DNA of 64,000 nucleotides from Mycobacterium gallinarum. Its GTDB lineage: Bacteria; Actinomycetota; Actinomycetes; Mycobacteriales; Mycobacteriaceae. A program made the position numbers and the translations under genes. Below the pieces are notes generated by a model, which ran no database searches, had not been told where the DNA came from, and worked only from the letters and a program-made list of their open reading frames with translations. Location of the stretch: positions 1,240,001 to 1,304,000 of the forward strand of contig NZ_AP022601.1 in the NCBI RefSeq assembly GCF_010726765.1, in the 5' to 3' direction. Positions 10,389-23,044 of this stretch are shown here, piece after piece (position 1 is the first letter of the stretch; every line of letters begins with the position of its first letter).

Positions 10389-11399
10389 ATGAACGTTCCG
10401 CTGCTGGGGCCGGTCTCCCTCACCGGCTTTTCCCACATCTGGTGGCTGCTGTTCTTTTCCCTCGTCGTGCTGGGCCTGGTCGCGCTGTACTTCTATGCCC
10501 AACGCGCCAGGCGCAGGCGCCTGCAGCAGTTCGCCAACACCGAGCTGCTCGACAGCGTGGCGCCTAGGCGGCCGAGCGTGTGGCGCCACGTGCCCGCCGC
10601 GCTGCTCGGTGTCGCGCTGTTGTTCTGCACGATCGCCCTGGCCGGGCCGACATTCGACCAGCGGCTGCCACGCAACCGAGCGGTCGTGATGCTGGCCATC
10701 GACGTATCGCAGTCGATGCGGGCCACCGACGTCGAACCCGACCGCCTGACCGCCGCCAAAGAGGCGTCCAAACGGTTCGTCGACGAGCTCACTCCGGGCA
10801 TCAACCTCGGCGTGATCGCGTACGCCGGGACGGCCACAGTGTTGGTTTCGCCGACCACGAACCGCGACGCCAGCCGGCGCGCCATCGACAACCTGCAGGT
10901 GTCCGATCGCACCGCCACCGGCGAAGCGATCTTCACCGCACTGTCGTCGATCTCCACGGTGGGCGCCGTGATCGGTGGCGGCGACACACCGCCGCCCGCG
11001 CGCATCGTGCTGTTCTCCGACGGCAAGGAGACCGTGCCGTCCAACCCCGACAACCCGAAGGGCGCGTTCACCGCGGCCCGCACGGCCAAGGACCAGGGCG
11101 TGCCCATCTCGACGATCTCCTTCGGCACCGAACAGGGCGAGGTGGAGGTCAACGACGAGAAGGTGCCGGTACCCGTCGACGACGAGATGATGAAGAAGAT
11201 CGCGCAACTGTCCGGTGGCGAGTCCTACACCGCGTCCAACCTCGAGGAGCTGAACAAGGTCTACGGGACGCTGCAGGATCAGATCGGCTACGAGACGGTC
11301 CGAGGTGAGGCCACCACCGGCTGGCTGCGGCTTGCCGCGCTGGCGGCCGCGGCCGCGGCGGTCGCGAGCTTGTTGATCAACCGCAGGCTGCCACTCTGA
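10389..11399 (+). CDS. Membrane-anchored VWA domain protein, copy 2
   Basis: A 336-residue tandem paralogue of the preceding gene with the same layout: two N-terminal helices, a VWA domain with MIDAS DVSQS and SDGKE, and a C-terminal helix ending NRRLPL. About 47 residues starting at [14 protein letters not shown] are identical between the copies, while their codons differ at many third positions; the duplication is therefore not recent, or the segment is under strong constraint. M. tuberculosis has a single VWA gene (Rv1481) here as far as I recall. The last gene before the FAS-II operon promoter. Confidence 0.9.
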   Translation: MNVPLLGPVSLTGFSHIWWLLFFSLVVLGLVALYFYAQRARRRRLQQFANTELLDSVAPRRPSVWRHVPAALLGVALLFCTIALAGPTFDQRLPRNRAVVMLAIDVSQSMRATDVEPDRLTAAKEASKRFVDELTPGINLGVIAYAGTATVLVSPTTNRDASRRAIDNLQVSDRTATGEAIFTALSSISTVGAVIGGGDTPPPARIVLFSDGKETVPSNPDNPKGAFTAARTAKDQGVPISTISFGTEQGEVEVNDEKVPVPVDDEMMKKIAQLSGGESYTASNLEELNKVYGTLQDQIGYETVRGEATTGWLRLAALAAAAAAVASLLINRRLPL

Positions 11400-11412
11400 G
11401 GCGATTTCTTAG

Positions 11413-12210
<798 letters not shown>

Positions 12211-12227
12211 AAAGACAAGGACTTCAC

Positions 12228-13034
12228 ATGACACTTCTGCAGGGCAAGCGGATCCTCGTCACGGGGATCATCACCGACTCTTCGATCGCTTTCCACATCG
12301 CCAAGGTCGCCCAGGAGGCGGGCGCCGAGCTGGTGCTCACCGGATTCGACCGGATGAAGCTGATCCAGCGCATCGCCGACCGACTGCCGGCGAAGGCGCC
12401 GCTGCTCGAGCTCGACGTGCAGAACGAGAAGCACCTCGACACGCTGGCCGACCGGGTGACCGAGGCCATCGGCGACGGCAACAAGCTCGACGGCGTCGTG
12501 CACTCGATCGGCTACATGCCGCAGACCGGTATGGGCATCAACCCGTTCTTCGACGCGCCCTACGAGGATGTCGCCAAGGGCATTCACATCTCCGCCTATT
12601 CGTACGCGTCCCTGGCGAAAGCGGTGCTGCCGATCATGAATCCGGGTGGCGCGATCGTGGGCATGGACTTCGACCCGACGCGCGCGATGCCCGCCTACAA
12701 CTGGATGACGGTCGCCAAGAGCGCGCTGGAGTCGGTCAACCGATTCGTCGCACGTGAAGCCGGTCCGCACGGTGTCCGGTCCAATCTTGTTGCCGCCGGC
12801 CCGATCCGCACGCTGGCGATGAGCGCCATCGTCGGCGGCGCGCTCGGTGAGGAAGCCGGTGCGCAGATGAAGCTGCTCGAAGAGGGTTGGGACCAGCGTG
12901 CCCCCATCGGGTGGAACATGAAGGATCCGACCCCGGTCGCCAAGACCGTCTGCGCCCTGCTGTCGGACTGGCTGCCCGCGACCACCGGCACGATCATCTA
13001 CGCCGACGGCGGCGCCAGCACGCAATTGTTGTAA
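12228..13034 (+). CDS. inhA: Enoyl-ACP reductase InhA
   Basis: A 268-residue NADH-dependent enoyl-ACP reductase, the last step of FAS-II and the target of isoniazid. Visible features are [13 protein letters not shown] (NAD binding), Tyr157 in [11 protein letters not shown] and Lys164, and the NAD-contacting Ser93 in HSIGY. Numbers are one lower than in M. tuberculosis because the N-terminus lacks the third residue (Gly). Ser93 is the wild-type form of the resistance site S94A. Tyr96 replaces the Phe97 seen in M. tuberculosis and M. smegmatis as I recall them. It sits between fabG1 and hemH, 3 bp before the latter. Confidence 0.98.
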   Translation: MTLLQGKRILVTGIITDSSIAFHIAKVAQEAGAELVLTGFDRMKLIQRIADRLPAKAPLLELDVQNEKHLDTLADRVTEAIGDGNKLDGVVHSIGYMPQTGMGINPFFDAPYEDVAKGIHISAYSYASLAKAVLPIMNPGGAIVGMDFDPTRAMPAYNWMTVAKSALESVNRFVAREAGPHGVRSNLVAAGPIRTLAMSAIVGGALGEEAGAQMKLLEEGWDQRAPIGWNMKDPTPVAKTVCALLSDWLPATTGTIIYADGGASTQLL

Positions 13035-13037
13035 GGG

Positions 13038-14039
13038 ATGGACAACTCGGGTTTCGACGCTGTCCTGCTGCTGTCGTTCGGCGGGCCGGAGGGGCCGGAC
13101 CAGGTGATGCCGTTCCTCGAGAACGTCACCAGGGGCCGGGGGATACCTCCTGAGCGGCTGGCCTCCGTTGCCGAGCATTACCAGCATTTCGGTGGTGTGT
13201 CACCGATCAACGGCATCAACCGCGCACTGATCGACGAGTTGCGCCCTCTGATCGACCTGCCGGTGTATTTCGGCAACCGGAACTGGGAGCCCTACGTCGA
13301 AGACGCCGTTGCGGCGATGGCGTCCGACGGCGTGCGCAACGCCGCCGTCTTCGCCACCTCGGCATGGGGCGGCTACTCGGGTTGCACTCAATACGTCGAG
13401 GACATTGCGAGGGCCAGGCAGGCCACGGGCGCGAACGCACCGCGGCTGGTGAAACTTCGTCAGTACTACGACCATCCGCTGTTCGTGAAGATGTTCAGCG
13501 ACGCGATCACCGCCGCTGCACAGACTGTGCCCGACCATGCGCGGTTGGTGTTCACCGCCCACTCCATCCCACTGTCCAGCAGCTCTCGTTGTGGCAGAGA
13601 CCTTTACGCGCGACAGGTCGCTCACGCCGCCAAGCTCGTCGCGGCCGCGGCGGGTTACGACGACTATGACCAGGTCTGGCAGTCGCGCTCGGGGCCACCG
13701 CAGGTCCCCTGGCTGGAACCCGACGTCGGCGATCACCTTGCCGCTCTCGTCGAGTCCGGGACGGATGCCGTGATCGTATGCCCGATCGGCTTTGTCGCGG
13801 ATCACATCGAGGTGGTGTGGGATCTGGACCACGAACTCAGGCTGCAGGCGCAAGACTCGCGCATCGCGTTCGCCAGGGCTTCGACGCCCAACGCGCACCT
13901 CGCACATGTGGTGGCCGACCTCCTCGACGAACTACGCAACGACCGCGATCCCGTTCGGGTGCCGGATCCGGAATCCCCGCCGCTACAGGGCTTCTCGATC
14001 GACGGGGTGGTGTGCACACCTCAGTGCGTTAGCAGGTAG
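13038..14039 (+). CDS. hemH: Ferrochelatase (coproporphyrin type)
   Basis: A 333-residue ferrochelatase (HemH/CpfC, hemZ in M. tuberculosis). In actinobacteria it inserts iron into coproporphyrin III in the coproporphyrin-dependent heme pathway. Catalytic His is in [10 protein letters not shown], and the opposing acidic residue is in [10 protein letters not shown]. Cysteines occur at 116, 185, 248, 326 and 330. Mycobacterial ferrochelatases carry a 2Fe-2S cluster, and the C-terminal pair C326/C330 are likely ligands, though their spacing may differ from that of M. tuberculosis. ATG follows the inhA stop by 3 bp, so it is likely in the fabG1-inhA-hemH operon. Confidence 0.95.
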   Translation: MDNSGFDAVLLLSFGGPEGPDQVMPFLENVTRGRGIPPERLASVAEHYQHFGGVSPINGINRALIDELRPLIDLPVYFGNRNWEPYVEDAVAAMASDGVRNAAVFATSAWGGYSGCTQYVEDIARARQATGANAPRLVKLRQYYDHPLFVKMFSDAITAAAQTVPDHARLVFTAHSIPLSSSSRCGRDLYARQVAHAAKLVAAAAGYDDYDQVWQSRSGPPQVPWLEPDVGDHLAALVESGTDAVIVCPIGFVADHIEVVWDLDHELRLQAQDSRIAFARASTPNAHLAHVVADLLDELRNDRDPVRVPDPESPPLQGFSIDGVVCTPQCVSR

Positions 14040-14138
14040 CCGGAGTCCCGTAATGGGTGTCTGCCGCAAGGGCACGGGTCGGTCGGCGCGCAACCCTGGA
14101 AGAGCAAGAGAAACATAGATGCTCGAAGGAGTTTCGCG

Positions 14139-14375
14139 ATGCGATCAGTGTGCAAACGAATGGTGGCGGTTGTCGTCGCGGGCGCTGCGGCGTTGACCAT
14201 CGCGGCGGCCCCCGTCGCCGCGGCAGCGCCGGCGCCCGCCGTGACCATTCCGGCCGCCTACGGCCATGGCGGCCACGGATACGGCGGACACGGCTACGGC
14301 CCCGGATTCAACGAGTACCGCGGTCCGGTGTTCGGGTACGGCCACTACCGGCACTGGTGGCCGTGGCGGTGGTGA
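14139..14375 (+). CDS. Small secreted Gly/His/Tyr-rich protein
   Basis: A 78-residue protein with a clear Sec signal peptide (basic MRSVCKRM, hydrophobic VAVVVAGAAALTIAAAPVA, cleavage near AAAAPAP). The mature part of about 45 residues contains GHGGHGYGGHGYG repeats and ends in an aromatic WWPWRW. GAAGGA-like ribosome site (14125-14130) is 8 nt before the ATG. No family recognised. His/Gly/Tyr richness suggests metal binding or a wall-associated structural peptide, but this is only inference from composition. It lies between hemH and a convergent hypothetical gene. Confidence 0.7.
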   Translation: MRSVCKRMVAVVVAGAAALTIAAAPVAAAAPAPAVTIPAAYGHGGHGYGGHGYGPGFNEYRGPVFGYGHYRHWWPWRW

Positions 14376-14386
14376 GTGTCGCGCTG

Positions 14387-15247
14387 TCACTGTTGCCAGG
14401 CGGCGTGCAGTATCGCGCTGACGGCAGCCAAGCGTGCCGACCGCACGACACCGTTCAGCGGTCGCAGCGCTTCGCTGGCCGTCTGCACGTCCGCGGAGCT
14501 GTTGAGCCCGATGGGGATCAGGCCTGAGCTCACGGTGATGATCGCGTCGATGTATGCCGCGTTCTCCAGCACCCGCAGGGCCCGAGTCGGCGCATGATCC
14601 GGAATGCTGTGCCGCCGTTCAGATTCCACGACCTGCTCGACGAGACTGCGCGGGTCCTCGATGTCGCCGCCCGCCGCTTCGGCGTGCAGGGCGCCCAGTG
14701 CGTCAGCGGCGGAACGGACCGCCGAGCGCATTGTGTATTCCGCCTCACCGAGGTCGAGACCGTCGGCGGGCACCGCGCCGGGCACCGAGTACACCGTCCA
14801 CGACAGCGCGGACGGATCGGCTTCGAGATCGGGTTGGTCTTCGTCATCGGCGCTATCGGGATACTCGAAGTCCGGCACCAGGCCGATGGCCTCGGCGGGG
14901 TCACCCGCCACGATGAGCGCCTCGCCCGCGGCTACGGCGTCGCGCTGGAACTGCGTGCCCGCTGGCAGCCCGCGGACATCGCCGGGGACCGGCAGGGCAA
15001 CACCCATCGCGGGTGCTCCGCTGGTCCGGCCCACCGAGGTGCGCAGCGTCTGCAGCAGGGAAACCGCCCCCGCATCGGTCAGATCCGGCCAGGGCAGGCC
15101 GGTGCGCCCCGCGGCGACCGAGTCGTATGCGGTGACGGAATGTCTTGGCGCCCATTGTGATAGCGCATCCAACACATCGTCGGGCGCGGCGGCACCGGCA
15201 AGCCAGGCGTTCGCCCAAACCGTCAACGAAACACTCGGACACCACAT
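14387..15247 (-). CDS. Conserved hypothetical protein (Rv1486c-like)
   Basis: A 286-residue, acidic, Ala-rich soluble protein without recognisable motifs, membrane segments or signal. It matches the size and place of Rv1486c, between the hemH side and the NfeD gene. The segment at about 130-150 is very acidic ([14 protein letters not shown]). The function is unknown. It ends 12 bp from the end of the convergent small secreted-protein gene and starts about 50 bp from the divergent nfeD. Confidence 0.8.
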   Translation of the reverse strand: MWCPSVSLTVWANAWLAGAAAPDDVLDALSQWAPRHSVTAYDSVAAGRTGLPWPDLTDAGAVSLLQTLRTSVGRTSGAPAMGVALPVPGDVRGLPAGTQFQRDAVAAGEALIVAGDPAEAIGLVPDFEYPDSADDEDQPDLEADPSALSWTVYSVPGAVPADGLDLGEAEYTMRSAVRSAADALGALHAEAAGGDIEDPRSLVEQVVESERRHSIPDHAPTRALRVLENAAYIDAIITVSSGLIPIGLNSSADVQTASEALRPLNGVVRSARLAAVSAILHAAWQQ

Positions 15248-15294
15248 GATTTCCGCAGTGTAGTTGTTAGCCGCTCATCGGGTCGGCTACGCGC

Positions 15295-15300
15295 TAGGCT
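15295..15300 (+). promoter_or_regulatory. -10 hexamer for a leaderless nfeD mRNA
   Basis: TAGGCT ends 6 nt before the NfeD-family ATG at 15307, and there is no ribosome site. This is the common mycobacterial arrangement for leaderless transcripts. Confidence 0.5.
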
Positions 15301-15306
15301 GACGTC

Positions 15307-15738
15307 ATGCCTGCTGCGCTGATCTGGCTCATCGCCGCGCTGGCCCTCGCCGGGGCCGAGGCGCTGACCGGCGACCTGTTCCTGCTCATGCTCGGCGGCG
15401 GCGCGCTGGCGGCCGCGGGATCCAGCCTCATCTTCGACGACCTATGGGTGCACGGCGCGGTTTTCGCGGTCGTGTCCGTGCTGCTCTTGGCGCTGGTCCG
15501 GCCCGCACTGCGCCGGCACTTCAATTCCGGCACCGCACTGCCCGAACGGGCGAAGGCGTTGGAGGGCAAGAGCGCACTGGTGCTCGACCGGGTCGCCCGC
15601 CATGAAGGACAGGTGAAGCTCGACGGCGAGGTCTGGACCGCGCGCCCGCTGAACGAAAACGAGGTCTACGAACCCGGCGACCATGTGACGGTCGTCGAGA
15701 TCGACGGCGCGACCGCCGTCGTCCAGAAAGTCGTCTAG
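15307..15738 (+). CDS. NfeD-family membrane protein
   Basis: A 143-residue short NfeD protein (Rv1487-like). There are two or three membrane helices in residues 1-70 (with ALTGDLFLLMLGGGALAAAG) and a C-terminal OB-fold domain (about 80-143) containing LDRVARHEGQVKLDGEVWTA and a final VVEIDGATAVVQKV strand. NfeD proteins pair with SPFH proteins encoded beside them in membrane microdomains, exactly as here, with the SPFH gene 44 bp downstream. Confidence 0.93.
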   Translation: MPAALIWLIAALALAGAEALTGDLFLLMLGGGALAAAGSSLIFDDLWVHGAVFAVVSVLLLALVRPALRRHFNSGTALPERAKALEGKSALVLDRVARHEGQVKLDGEVWTARPLNENEVYEPGDHVTVVEIDGATAVVQKVV

Positions 15739-15782
15739 AGGAAAGCCTGGGCCAACCCCAGACAATCACGAAAGGAACGTTC

Positions 15783-17000
15783 ATGGATGGTGCTGTCGCC
15801 GGCCTGATTCTGGTCGCCGTGCTGGTGGTGTTCGCCGCCATCATCGTGGCCAAGTCCATCGCACTGATCCCACAGGCCGAGGCCGCGGTCATCGAGCGGC
15901 TCGGCCGCTACAGCAAGACCGTGTCGGGACAGTTGACGCTGCTGCTGCCGTTCGTCGACAAGATCCGCGCGCGCGTCGACCTGCGCGAGCGGGTGGTGTC
16001 GTTCCCGCCCCAGCCGGTGATCACCGAGGACAACCTGACGGTGAACATCGACACCGTCGTCTACTTTCAGGTCACCAATCCGCAGGCGGCCGTCTATCAG
16101 ATCAGCAACTACATCGTCGGCGTCGAGCAGTTGACCACCACGACGCTGCGCAACGTGGTCGGCGGTATGACGCTGGAGCAGACCCTGACGTCGCGTGACT
16201 CGATCAACGGCCAGCTGCGCGGTGTGCTCGACGAAGCCACCGGTCGATGGGGACTGCGCGTCGCCCGTGTCGAGCTGCGCAGCATCGACCCACCGCCGTC
16301 GATTCAGGACTCGATGGAAAAGCAGATGCGCGCCGACCGCGAGAAGCGCGCGATGATCCTGACCGCCGAAGGTAACCGCGAGGCGTCGATCAAGCAGGCC
16401 GAGGGTCAGAAGCAGGCCCAGATCCTCGCGGCCGAAGGTGCCAAGCAGGCGGCGATCCTGGCCGCCGAAGCAGACCGGCAGTCGCGCATGCTGCGCGCTC
16501 AGGGTGAACGGGCCGCGTCGTACCTGCAGGCACAGGGCCAGGCCAAGGCCATCGAGAAGACCTTCGCCGCCATCAAGCGGGGCCGACCGACCCCGGAGAT
16601 GCTGGCCTACCAGTACCTGCAGACACTGCCGCAGATGGCCAAGGGCGAGGCGAACAAGGTTTGGCTCGTGCCCAGCGACTTCGGATCGGCACTCCAGGGC
16701 TTCACGAAGATGCTCGGCGCGCCGGGTTCGGACGGCGTGTTCCGTTACGAGCCGTCGCCGGTGGAAGAGGACATTCAACGGCCGGAGGACGATTCTGCCG
16801 AGGTGGCCGCCTGGTTCAACACGCAGACCGATCCGGAGATCGCACAGGCCGTCGCGAAGGCCGAAGCCGAGGCGCGCAAACCGGTGGCCGGGGCTATCGA
16901 TCCGCCGCCGCAGTACCCGCCGCTGTCGCAGCAGCAGCAACCGCCCTCGCAATACAACTCACCGACGCAGGGCCCCGGCGGGGGCGCTCACTCCCGGTAG
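15783..17000 (+). CDS. SPFH/band 7 (stomatin-like) membrane protein
   Basis: A 405-residue stomatin/prohibitin-type protein (Rv1488). An N-terminal helix (about 6-28) leads into the SPFH domain (about 30-190: VIERLGRYSKTVSG, LRERVVSFPPQPVITEDNL). A long Ala/Glu/Gln coiled coil (about 185-260) with repeated AEG-KQAQILAAEG follows. The C-terminus is Pro/Gln-rich and disordered. AAAGGAA lies 5 nt before ATG. It would oligomerise at the inner face of the membrane with its NfeD partner. The last codons overlap the convergent TVP38 gene by 13 bp. Confidence 0.94.
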   Translation: MDGAVAGLILVAVLVVFAAIIVAKSIALIPQAEAAVIERLGRYSKTVSGQLTLLLPFVDKIRARVDLRERVVSFPPQPVITEDNLTVNIDTVVYFQVTNPQAAVYQISNYIVGVEQLTTTTLRNVVGGMTLEQTLTSRDSINGQLRGVLDEATGRWGLRVARVELRSIDPPPSIQDSMEKQMRADREKRAMILTAEGNREASIKQAEGQKQAQILAAEGAKQAAILAAEADRQSRMLRAQGERAASYLQAQGQAKAIEKTFAAIKRGRPTPEMLAYQYLQTLPQMAKGEANKVWLVPSDFGSALQGFTKMLGAPGSDGVFRYEPSPVEEDIQRPEDDSAEVAAWFNTQTDPEIAQAVAKAEAEARKPVAGAIDPPPQYPPLSQQQQPPSQYNSPTQGPGGGAHSR

Positions 17001-17716
17001 GAGACCTCGGTCTGATCGCGAGTGTGATCGCGGCGGTGAGCGCGAATCTCATAGGCCAGCCCGGCCACACCGACGCATGCGGTGCAGAACGAGATCAAGA
17101 CCAGTAGTGGGTTGACGCTGCCGGTCAGCGCGTCGCCGAGGATCACCACGGCCGCGGTTCCGGGTATCAACCCGGCCAGCGTGGCGAAGGCGTAGGGGAG
17201 CGCCCGAACTCCCGACGCCCCTGCCGCATAGTTCAGCACCGAGAACGGCACGGCGGGGATCAGCCGCATCGAGATGACGGCAGGCCACCCGCGCTCCCGC
17301 AGACGGGCGTCCAGCGCGTCGACCTTCGGATGGGGCACCAGCTTGTTGAGTTGCCAGCCGGCCGCGCGCACCAGCACCAGCGCGATGACGGCGCTGACGG
17401 TGGCCGCCGACACCGCGAGCGGGATACCGAGGACCGGTCCGAACAACAGTCCGGCGGCCAGCGTGAACGCCGTGCGCGGGAACGGGAAGACCGTCACCAC
17501 GATGTGTGCACCGAGAAACGCCAGCGGGAACCAAGGGCCGACCGAGGTGGCCCAATCTCGCAGCTGAACGGCGGTCGGAAGGGGGACCAGCAGCGCGATT
17601 GCGACAAGAATCACAATCGCGGTCAGGATCGCGAACACCCGTCGCCGCGGCACCGCGGACGCCGTTGCGACCACCGAGCCACGCAGCGCGCGCAGGGTGC
17701 TGACGACGGTATTCAC
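16988..17716 (-). CDS. TVP38/TMEM64 (DedA-like) membrane protein
   Basis: A 242-residue integral membrane protein of the TVP38/TMEM64 (SNARE-associated, VTT domain) family, orthologue of Rv1491c by place. There are about six hydrophobic segments. The family motif region is FPFPRTAFTLAAGLLFGPVLGIPLA, followed by RLIPAVPFSVLNYAAGASGVR. Related proteins act in lipid scrambling or transport across the membrane. I place the start at GTG 17716; the frame stays open to 17806, but the extra residues do not look like the family. Convergent with the SPFH gene and divergent from mutA. Confidence 0.88.
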   Translation of the reverse strand: MNTVVSTLRALRGSVVATASAVPRRRVFAILTAIVILVAIALLVPLPTAVQLRDWATSVGPWFPLAFLGAHIVVTVFPFPRTAFTLAAGLLFGPVLGIPLAVSAATVSAVIALVLVRAAGWQLNKLVPHPKVDALDARLRERGWPAVISMRLIPAVPFSVLNYAAGASGVRALPYAFATLAGLIPGTAAVVILGDALTGSVNPLLVLISFCTACVGVAGLAYEIRAHRRDHTRDQTEVSYRE

Positions 17717-17868
17717 GTCCGCCAAGCCTACTTTGCATGGCCTGCGGCCACCGGCCAGCACGCCGTGAGACCGCCGACCGGTGGTCAACGGCGTGACCGG
17801 GATCATTTAGCCTGGTGAGCGGTCGTGTTAGACACAGAGGTCACCCGTCGCGACAACAGGAGAAGCCG

Positions 17869-19715
17869 GTGTCGGTAGATACATCTGCGGGATCTGAATC
17901 GGATCGCGAACAATGGCGAGCTGCCGTTGCCGGAGTGCTGGCCAAGAGCAGCCGCAAGGATCCCGCCGATCTCGGCGAGGCGCCTGAGCAACTCCTCGAC
18001 TCTCCGACCTACGAGGGCTTTCCGATTCGGCCGCTGTACACGATTCTCGACTCCCAGCCCGAGGCGCCGCTGCCCGGCAGCTGGCCGTTCATTCGCGGGT
18101 CCGACGGTCTGCGCGACGTCAAATCCGGGTGGAAGGTCGCCGAGGCGTTTCCGGCGCCGGGCCAGGTGTCGGTCGTCGACGGAAACGGCGCGGTGCTGAC
18201 CGCCCTCACCGAGGGCACCAGCGCACTGATCCTGGATGTCGGGCCCACCGGCGTGAGCGCCGCTGACCTCGACAGGCTCCTCGAGGGCGTATTTCTCGAA
18301 CTCGTTCCCGTGGTGCTGGACGCGGGCGCCGACTTCACCGCCGCCGCGGACGCAGTGCTGGCACTGGTGAATGACCTGGATGACGAACGGCGAGCCCGAC
18401 TTTCGGTCGACCTCGGTGCCGACCCGCTCACCGCGACACTCAGCGGCCGTGCGGCGCCATCAACCGACGAAGTGGTTGCCACCGTCGAGAAGACGATCGC
18501 CTTCGGCGGGGGTGTGCGGGCCATCACGATCGACGGTCCGGCATTTCACGATCTCGGTGCCAGCGCATCGTGGGAGCTCACGGGCGCCATCGCCGCGGGG
18601 GTCAGCTATCTGCGTCTGCTGGTCGACAGCGGGGTCCCGGCGCCGGATGCGTTGCGCCAGATCAGTTTCAGGTTCGCCGCGGACGATGACCAATTCATGA
18701 CAATCGCCAAACTGCGTGCCGCACGACAGCTGTGGGCCCGGGTGGCCGAAGTGGTCGGTACGGCCGATGCCGGCGCGGCACGAGTGCACGCAGTGACCTC
18801 GCAACCGATGATGGCTCAACGTGATCCGTGGGTGAACATGTTGCGCACGACAGTCGCCGCCTTCGCGGCGGGCGTCGGGGGAGCGGACACCGTCCAGGTC
18901 CATACCTTCGACAGCGCCATCCCCGGTGGCTGGCCCGGCACCGCAGCCAGTTTCGCGCGGCGGATGGCCCGCAACACCCAGCTGTTGCTGTTGGAGGAGT
19001 CGCATATCGGGCGTGTTCTCGACCCCGCCGGCGGCTCGTGGTTCGTCGAGGATCTCACCCGCGCACTTGCCGAGGAGGCGTGGAAGCACTTCCGCGACAT
19101 CGAATCCCGCGGCGGTTTCACGGCTGCGGTCGACCACCTGGCCGCACAGATCGCGGAGGTGAGCGAGAAGCGCCGCGACGACATCGCGCACCGTCGTACG
19201 GCGATCACCGGCGTCAACGAGTATCCAAACCTGTCGGAAATGCCGTTGCCACCATCGGACCCGGTTCCCGGTGTGCAACGCTACGCGGCGAGCTTCGAAG
19301 CACTGCGGGATCGATCCGACGCCTATCTCGCCGAGCACGGTTCGCGGCCGACGGCCTTGCTGCTGCCGATCGGCCCACTATCCGAACACAACATCCGCAC
19401 GACGTTCGCGGCGAACCTGCTGGCATCCGGCGGCGTCGAGGCCGTCAACCCGGGGCCGCTGGACGCCGCAGGTGTCGCACAAGCGGTTTCGGATGCCGGT
19501 GGGGCGGTCGCCGCCGTGATCTGCGGCACCGACGCTCGCTACGCGCAGGAGGCGTCGGGCGTGGTGGAAGCCGCCCGCGGGGCGGGTGTTTCGCACATCT
19601 ACCTTGCCGGTCCGGAAAAAGCCGTCGCCGAAGCAGCGAACAAGCCGGATGAATACCTGACCGCCAAGATCGACGCGATCGCCGCGCTGTCGGCACTTCT
19701 CACCCGATTGGGGGC

Positions 19716-19719
<4 letters not shown>
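17869..19719 (+). CDS. mutA: Methylmalonyl-CoA mutase small subunit
   Basis: A 616-residue beta (small, non-catalytic) subunit of adenosylcobalamin-dependent methylmalonyl-CoA mutase, which isomerises methylmalonyl-CoA and succinyl-CoA in propionate metabolism. It has a mutase TIM-barrel-like domain (about 35-470; [49 protein letters not shown]) and a degenerate B12-like C-terminal domain. The cobalamin His motif DxHxxG is absent, as expected for MutA. GTG 17869 has AGGAGA 5 nt upstream. It overlaps mutB by GTGA. Confidence 0.96.
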
Positions 19720-21420
<1,701 letters not shown>

Positions 21421-21440
<20 letters not shown>

Positions 21441-22008
21441 AATCTCGGATGCGCTCGAGAAGGTGTACGGCAGACACGTCGCCGAGATCCGCACCATCGC
21501 CGGCGTCTACCGTGATGAGGTGGGGAGCAGTGGCAACGTGACTGGAATCGGCAAAGCAACCGAATTCGTCGAGAAGTTCGCCGAGGCCGACGGTCGTAGG
21601 CCACGCATCCTGATCGCCAAGATGGGCCAGGACGGCCACGACCGTGGGCAGAAGGTCATCGCGACGGCGTTCGCCGACATCGGCTTTGACGTGGATGTCG
21701 GCTCGTTGTTCTCCACGCCGGAGGAGGTCGCGCGTCAGGCGGCTGACAATGACGTGCACGTGGTCGGGGTGTCGTCGCTCGCGGCGGGCCACCTGACATT
21801 GGTGCCCGCGCTGCGCGAAGCGCTCGCCGAGGCGGGGAGGCCGGACATCATGATCGTGGTGGGCGGCGTGATCCCGCCCGGCGACTTCGACGAGCTGTAC
21901 GCGGCAGGAGCGACCGCGATCTTCCCGCCCGGCACCGTGATCGCCGACGCTGCGATCGGCCTGCTGCAGAAGCTCGCCGAGCAGCTGGGCTACGACCTGA
22001 CGAGATGA
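21421..22008 (+). CDS. mutB: MutB cobalamin-binding part
   Basis: A 195-residue frame starting at ATG 21421, inside the end of the catalytic frame (20-nt overlap), with [17 protein letters not shown]. It holds the complete B12-binding domain: the base-off motif [12 protein letters not shown] with the cobalt-ligand His, [14 protein letters not shown], and [14 protein letters not shown]. No ribosome site precedes the ATG, so translation would depend on coupling to the upstream frame or on frameshifting. Its end overlaps the meaB start (ATGA). Confidence 0.7.
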
Positions 22009-22985
22009 ACCTCCCGGTTTCTGAACTAGCGGACGCCGTTCGCCGCGGCGACCGAGCGGCGCTGCCGAAGGCCATCACGCTCGTCGAGTCCACCCGCACC
22101 GATCACCGCGAGCAGGCGCAGCAGTTGCTGCTGGAGCTCATGCCGGATGCCGGTAATGCCATGCATGTAGGAATTACCGGCGTCCCGGGTGTCGGCAAGT
22201 CGACGACCATCGAGGCGCTCGGCATGCACCTGATCGAGGAGGGACACCGCGTCGCGGTGCTGGCGGTCGACCCGTCGTCGACGCGCACCGGCGGCTCCAT
22301 CCTCGGCGACAAGACCCGCATGGCGAAACTGGCGGTACACCCCGACGCGTACATCCGCCCCTCGCCGACGTCCGGCACGCTGGGCGGGGTCGCCAGGGCC
22401 ACCCGCGAAACGATCGTGCTACTGGAGGCCGCGGGGTTCGACGTCATTCTCGTGGAGACGGTGGGTGTCGGGCAGTCGGAGGTGACCGTCGCCAACATGG
22501 TGGACACCTTCGTGTTCCTGACCCTGGCGCGCACCGGCGACCAGTTGCAGGGCATCAAGAAGGGCGTGCTGGAGCTCGCCGACATCGTGGTGGTGAACAA
22601 GGCCGACGGCGAGCATGCTGTGGAGGCGAAGGCCGCCGCGCGCGAACTGACCGGTGCGATCCGACTGATCTATCCACGCGAAACGCTATGGCGCCCGCCG
22701 GTTCTCACCATGAGTGCACTGACCGGTGACGGCCTCGTCGAGTTGTGGGACACGGTGCTGAAGCACCGCGACGTGTTGACCGCGGCCGGTGAGTTCGAGG
22801 CCCGCAGGCGCACCCAGCAGGTCGAGTGGACGTGGTCGATGGTCCGCGACACCGTGCTGGACCGTGTGCTGTCGCATCCCGCGGTTAAAGAGATCCGGGC
22901 CGAAGTCGAGCGCCAGGTTCGCGACGGCGAGCTGACGCCCGCGCTTGCTGCGCAACAGATTTTGGACGCATCTGACGTGCGCTAA
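22005..22985 (+). CDS. meaB: MeaB/ArgK-type G-protein chaperone of methylmalonyl-CoA mutase
   Basis: A 326-residue GTPase of the SIMIBI class that protects and reloads cobalamin-dependent mutases. It shows Walker A ([13 protein letters not shown]), [19 protein letters not shown] (switch I), [10 protein letters not shown] (Walker B/switch II) and the guanine-specificity motif VVNKADG. The C-terminal helix forms the dimer arm. The ATG overlaps the mutB stop, so it is in the mutAB operon. The toxin-antitoxin genes mazE4/mazF4, which lie between mutB and this gene in M. tuberculosis, are absent. Confidence 0.95.
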   Translation: MNLPVSELADAVRRGDRAALPKAITLVESTRTDHREQAQQLLLELMPDAGNAMHVGITGVPGVGKSTTIEALGMHLIEEGHRVAVLAVDPSSTRTGGSILGDKTRMAKLAVHPDAYIRPSPTSGTLGGVARATRETIVLLEAAGFDVILVETVGVGQSEVTVANMVDTFVFLTLARTGDQLQGIKKGVLELADIVVVNKADGEHAVEAKAAARELTGAIRLIYPRETLWRPPVLTMSALTGDGLVELWDTVLKHRDVLTAAGEFEARRRTQQVEWTWSMVRDTVLDRVLSHPAVKEIRAEVERQVRDGELTPALAAQQILDASDVR

Positions 22986-23044
22986 CTTAACTTTTCGGTA
23001 ACACCCGGTTTATTTGCCGGGGCTGCAGGTAAATTGTATGCATT

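Noticed and set aside
17780..17868. GTGACC...GGTCAC arms between the TVP38 gene and mutA as an operator
   Set aside because: The arms are about 40 bp apart and short; likely chance in this base composition.
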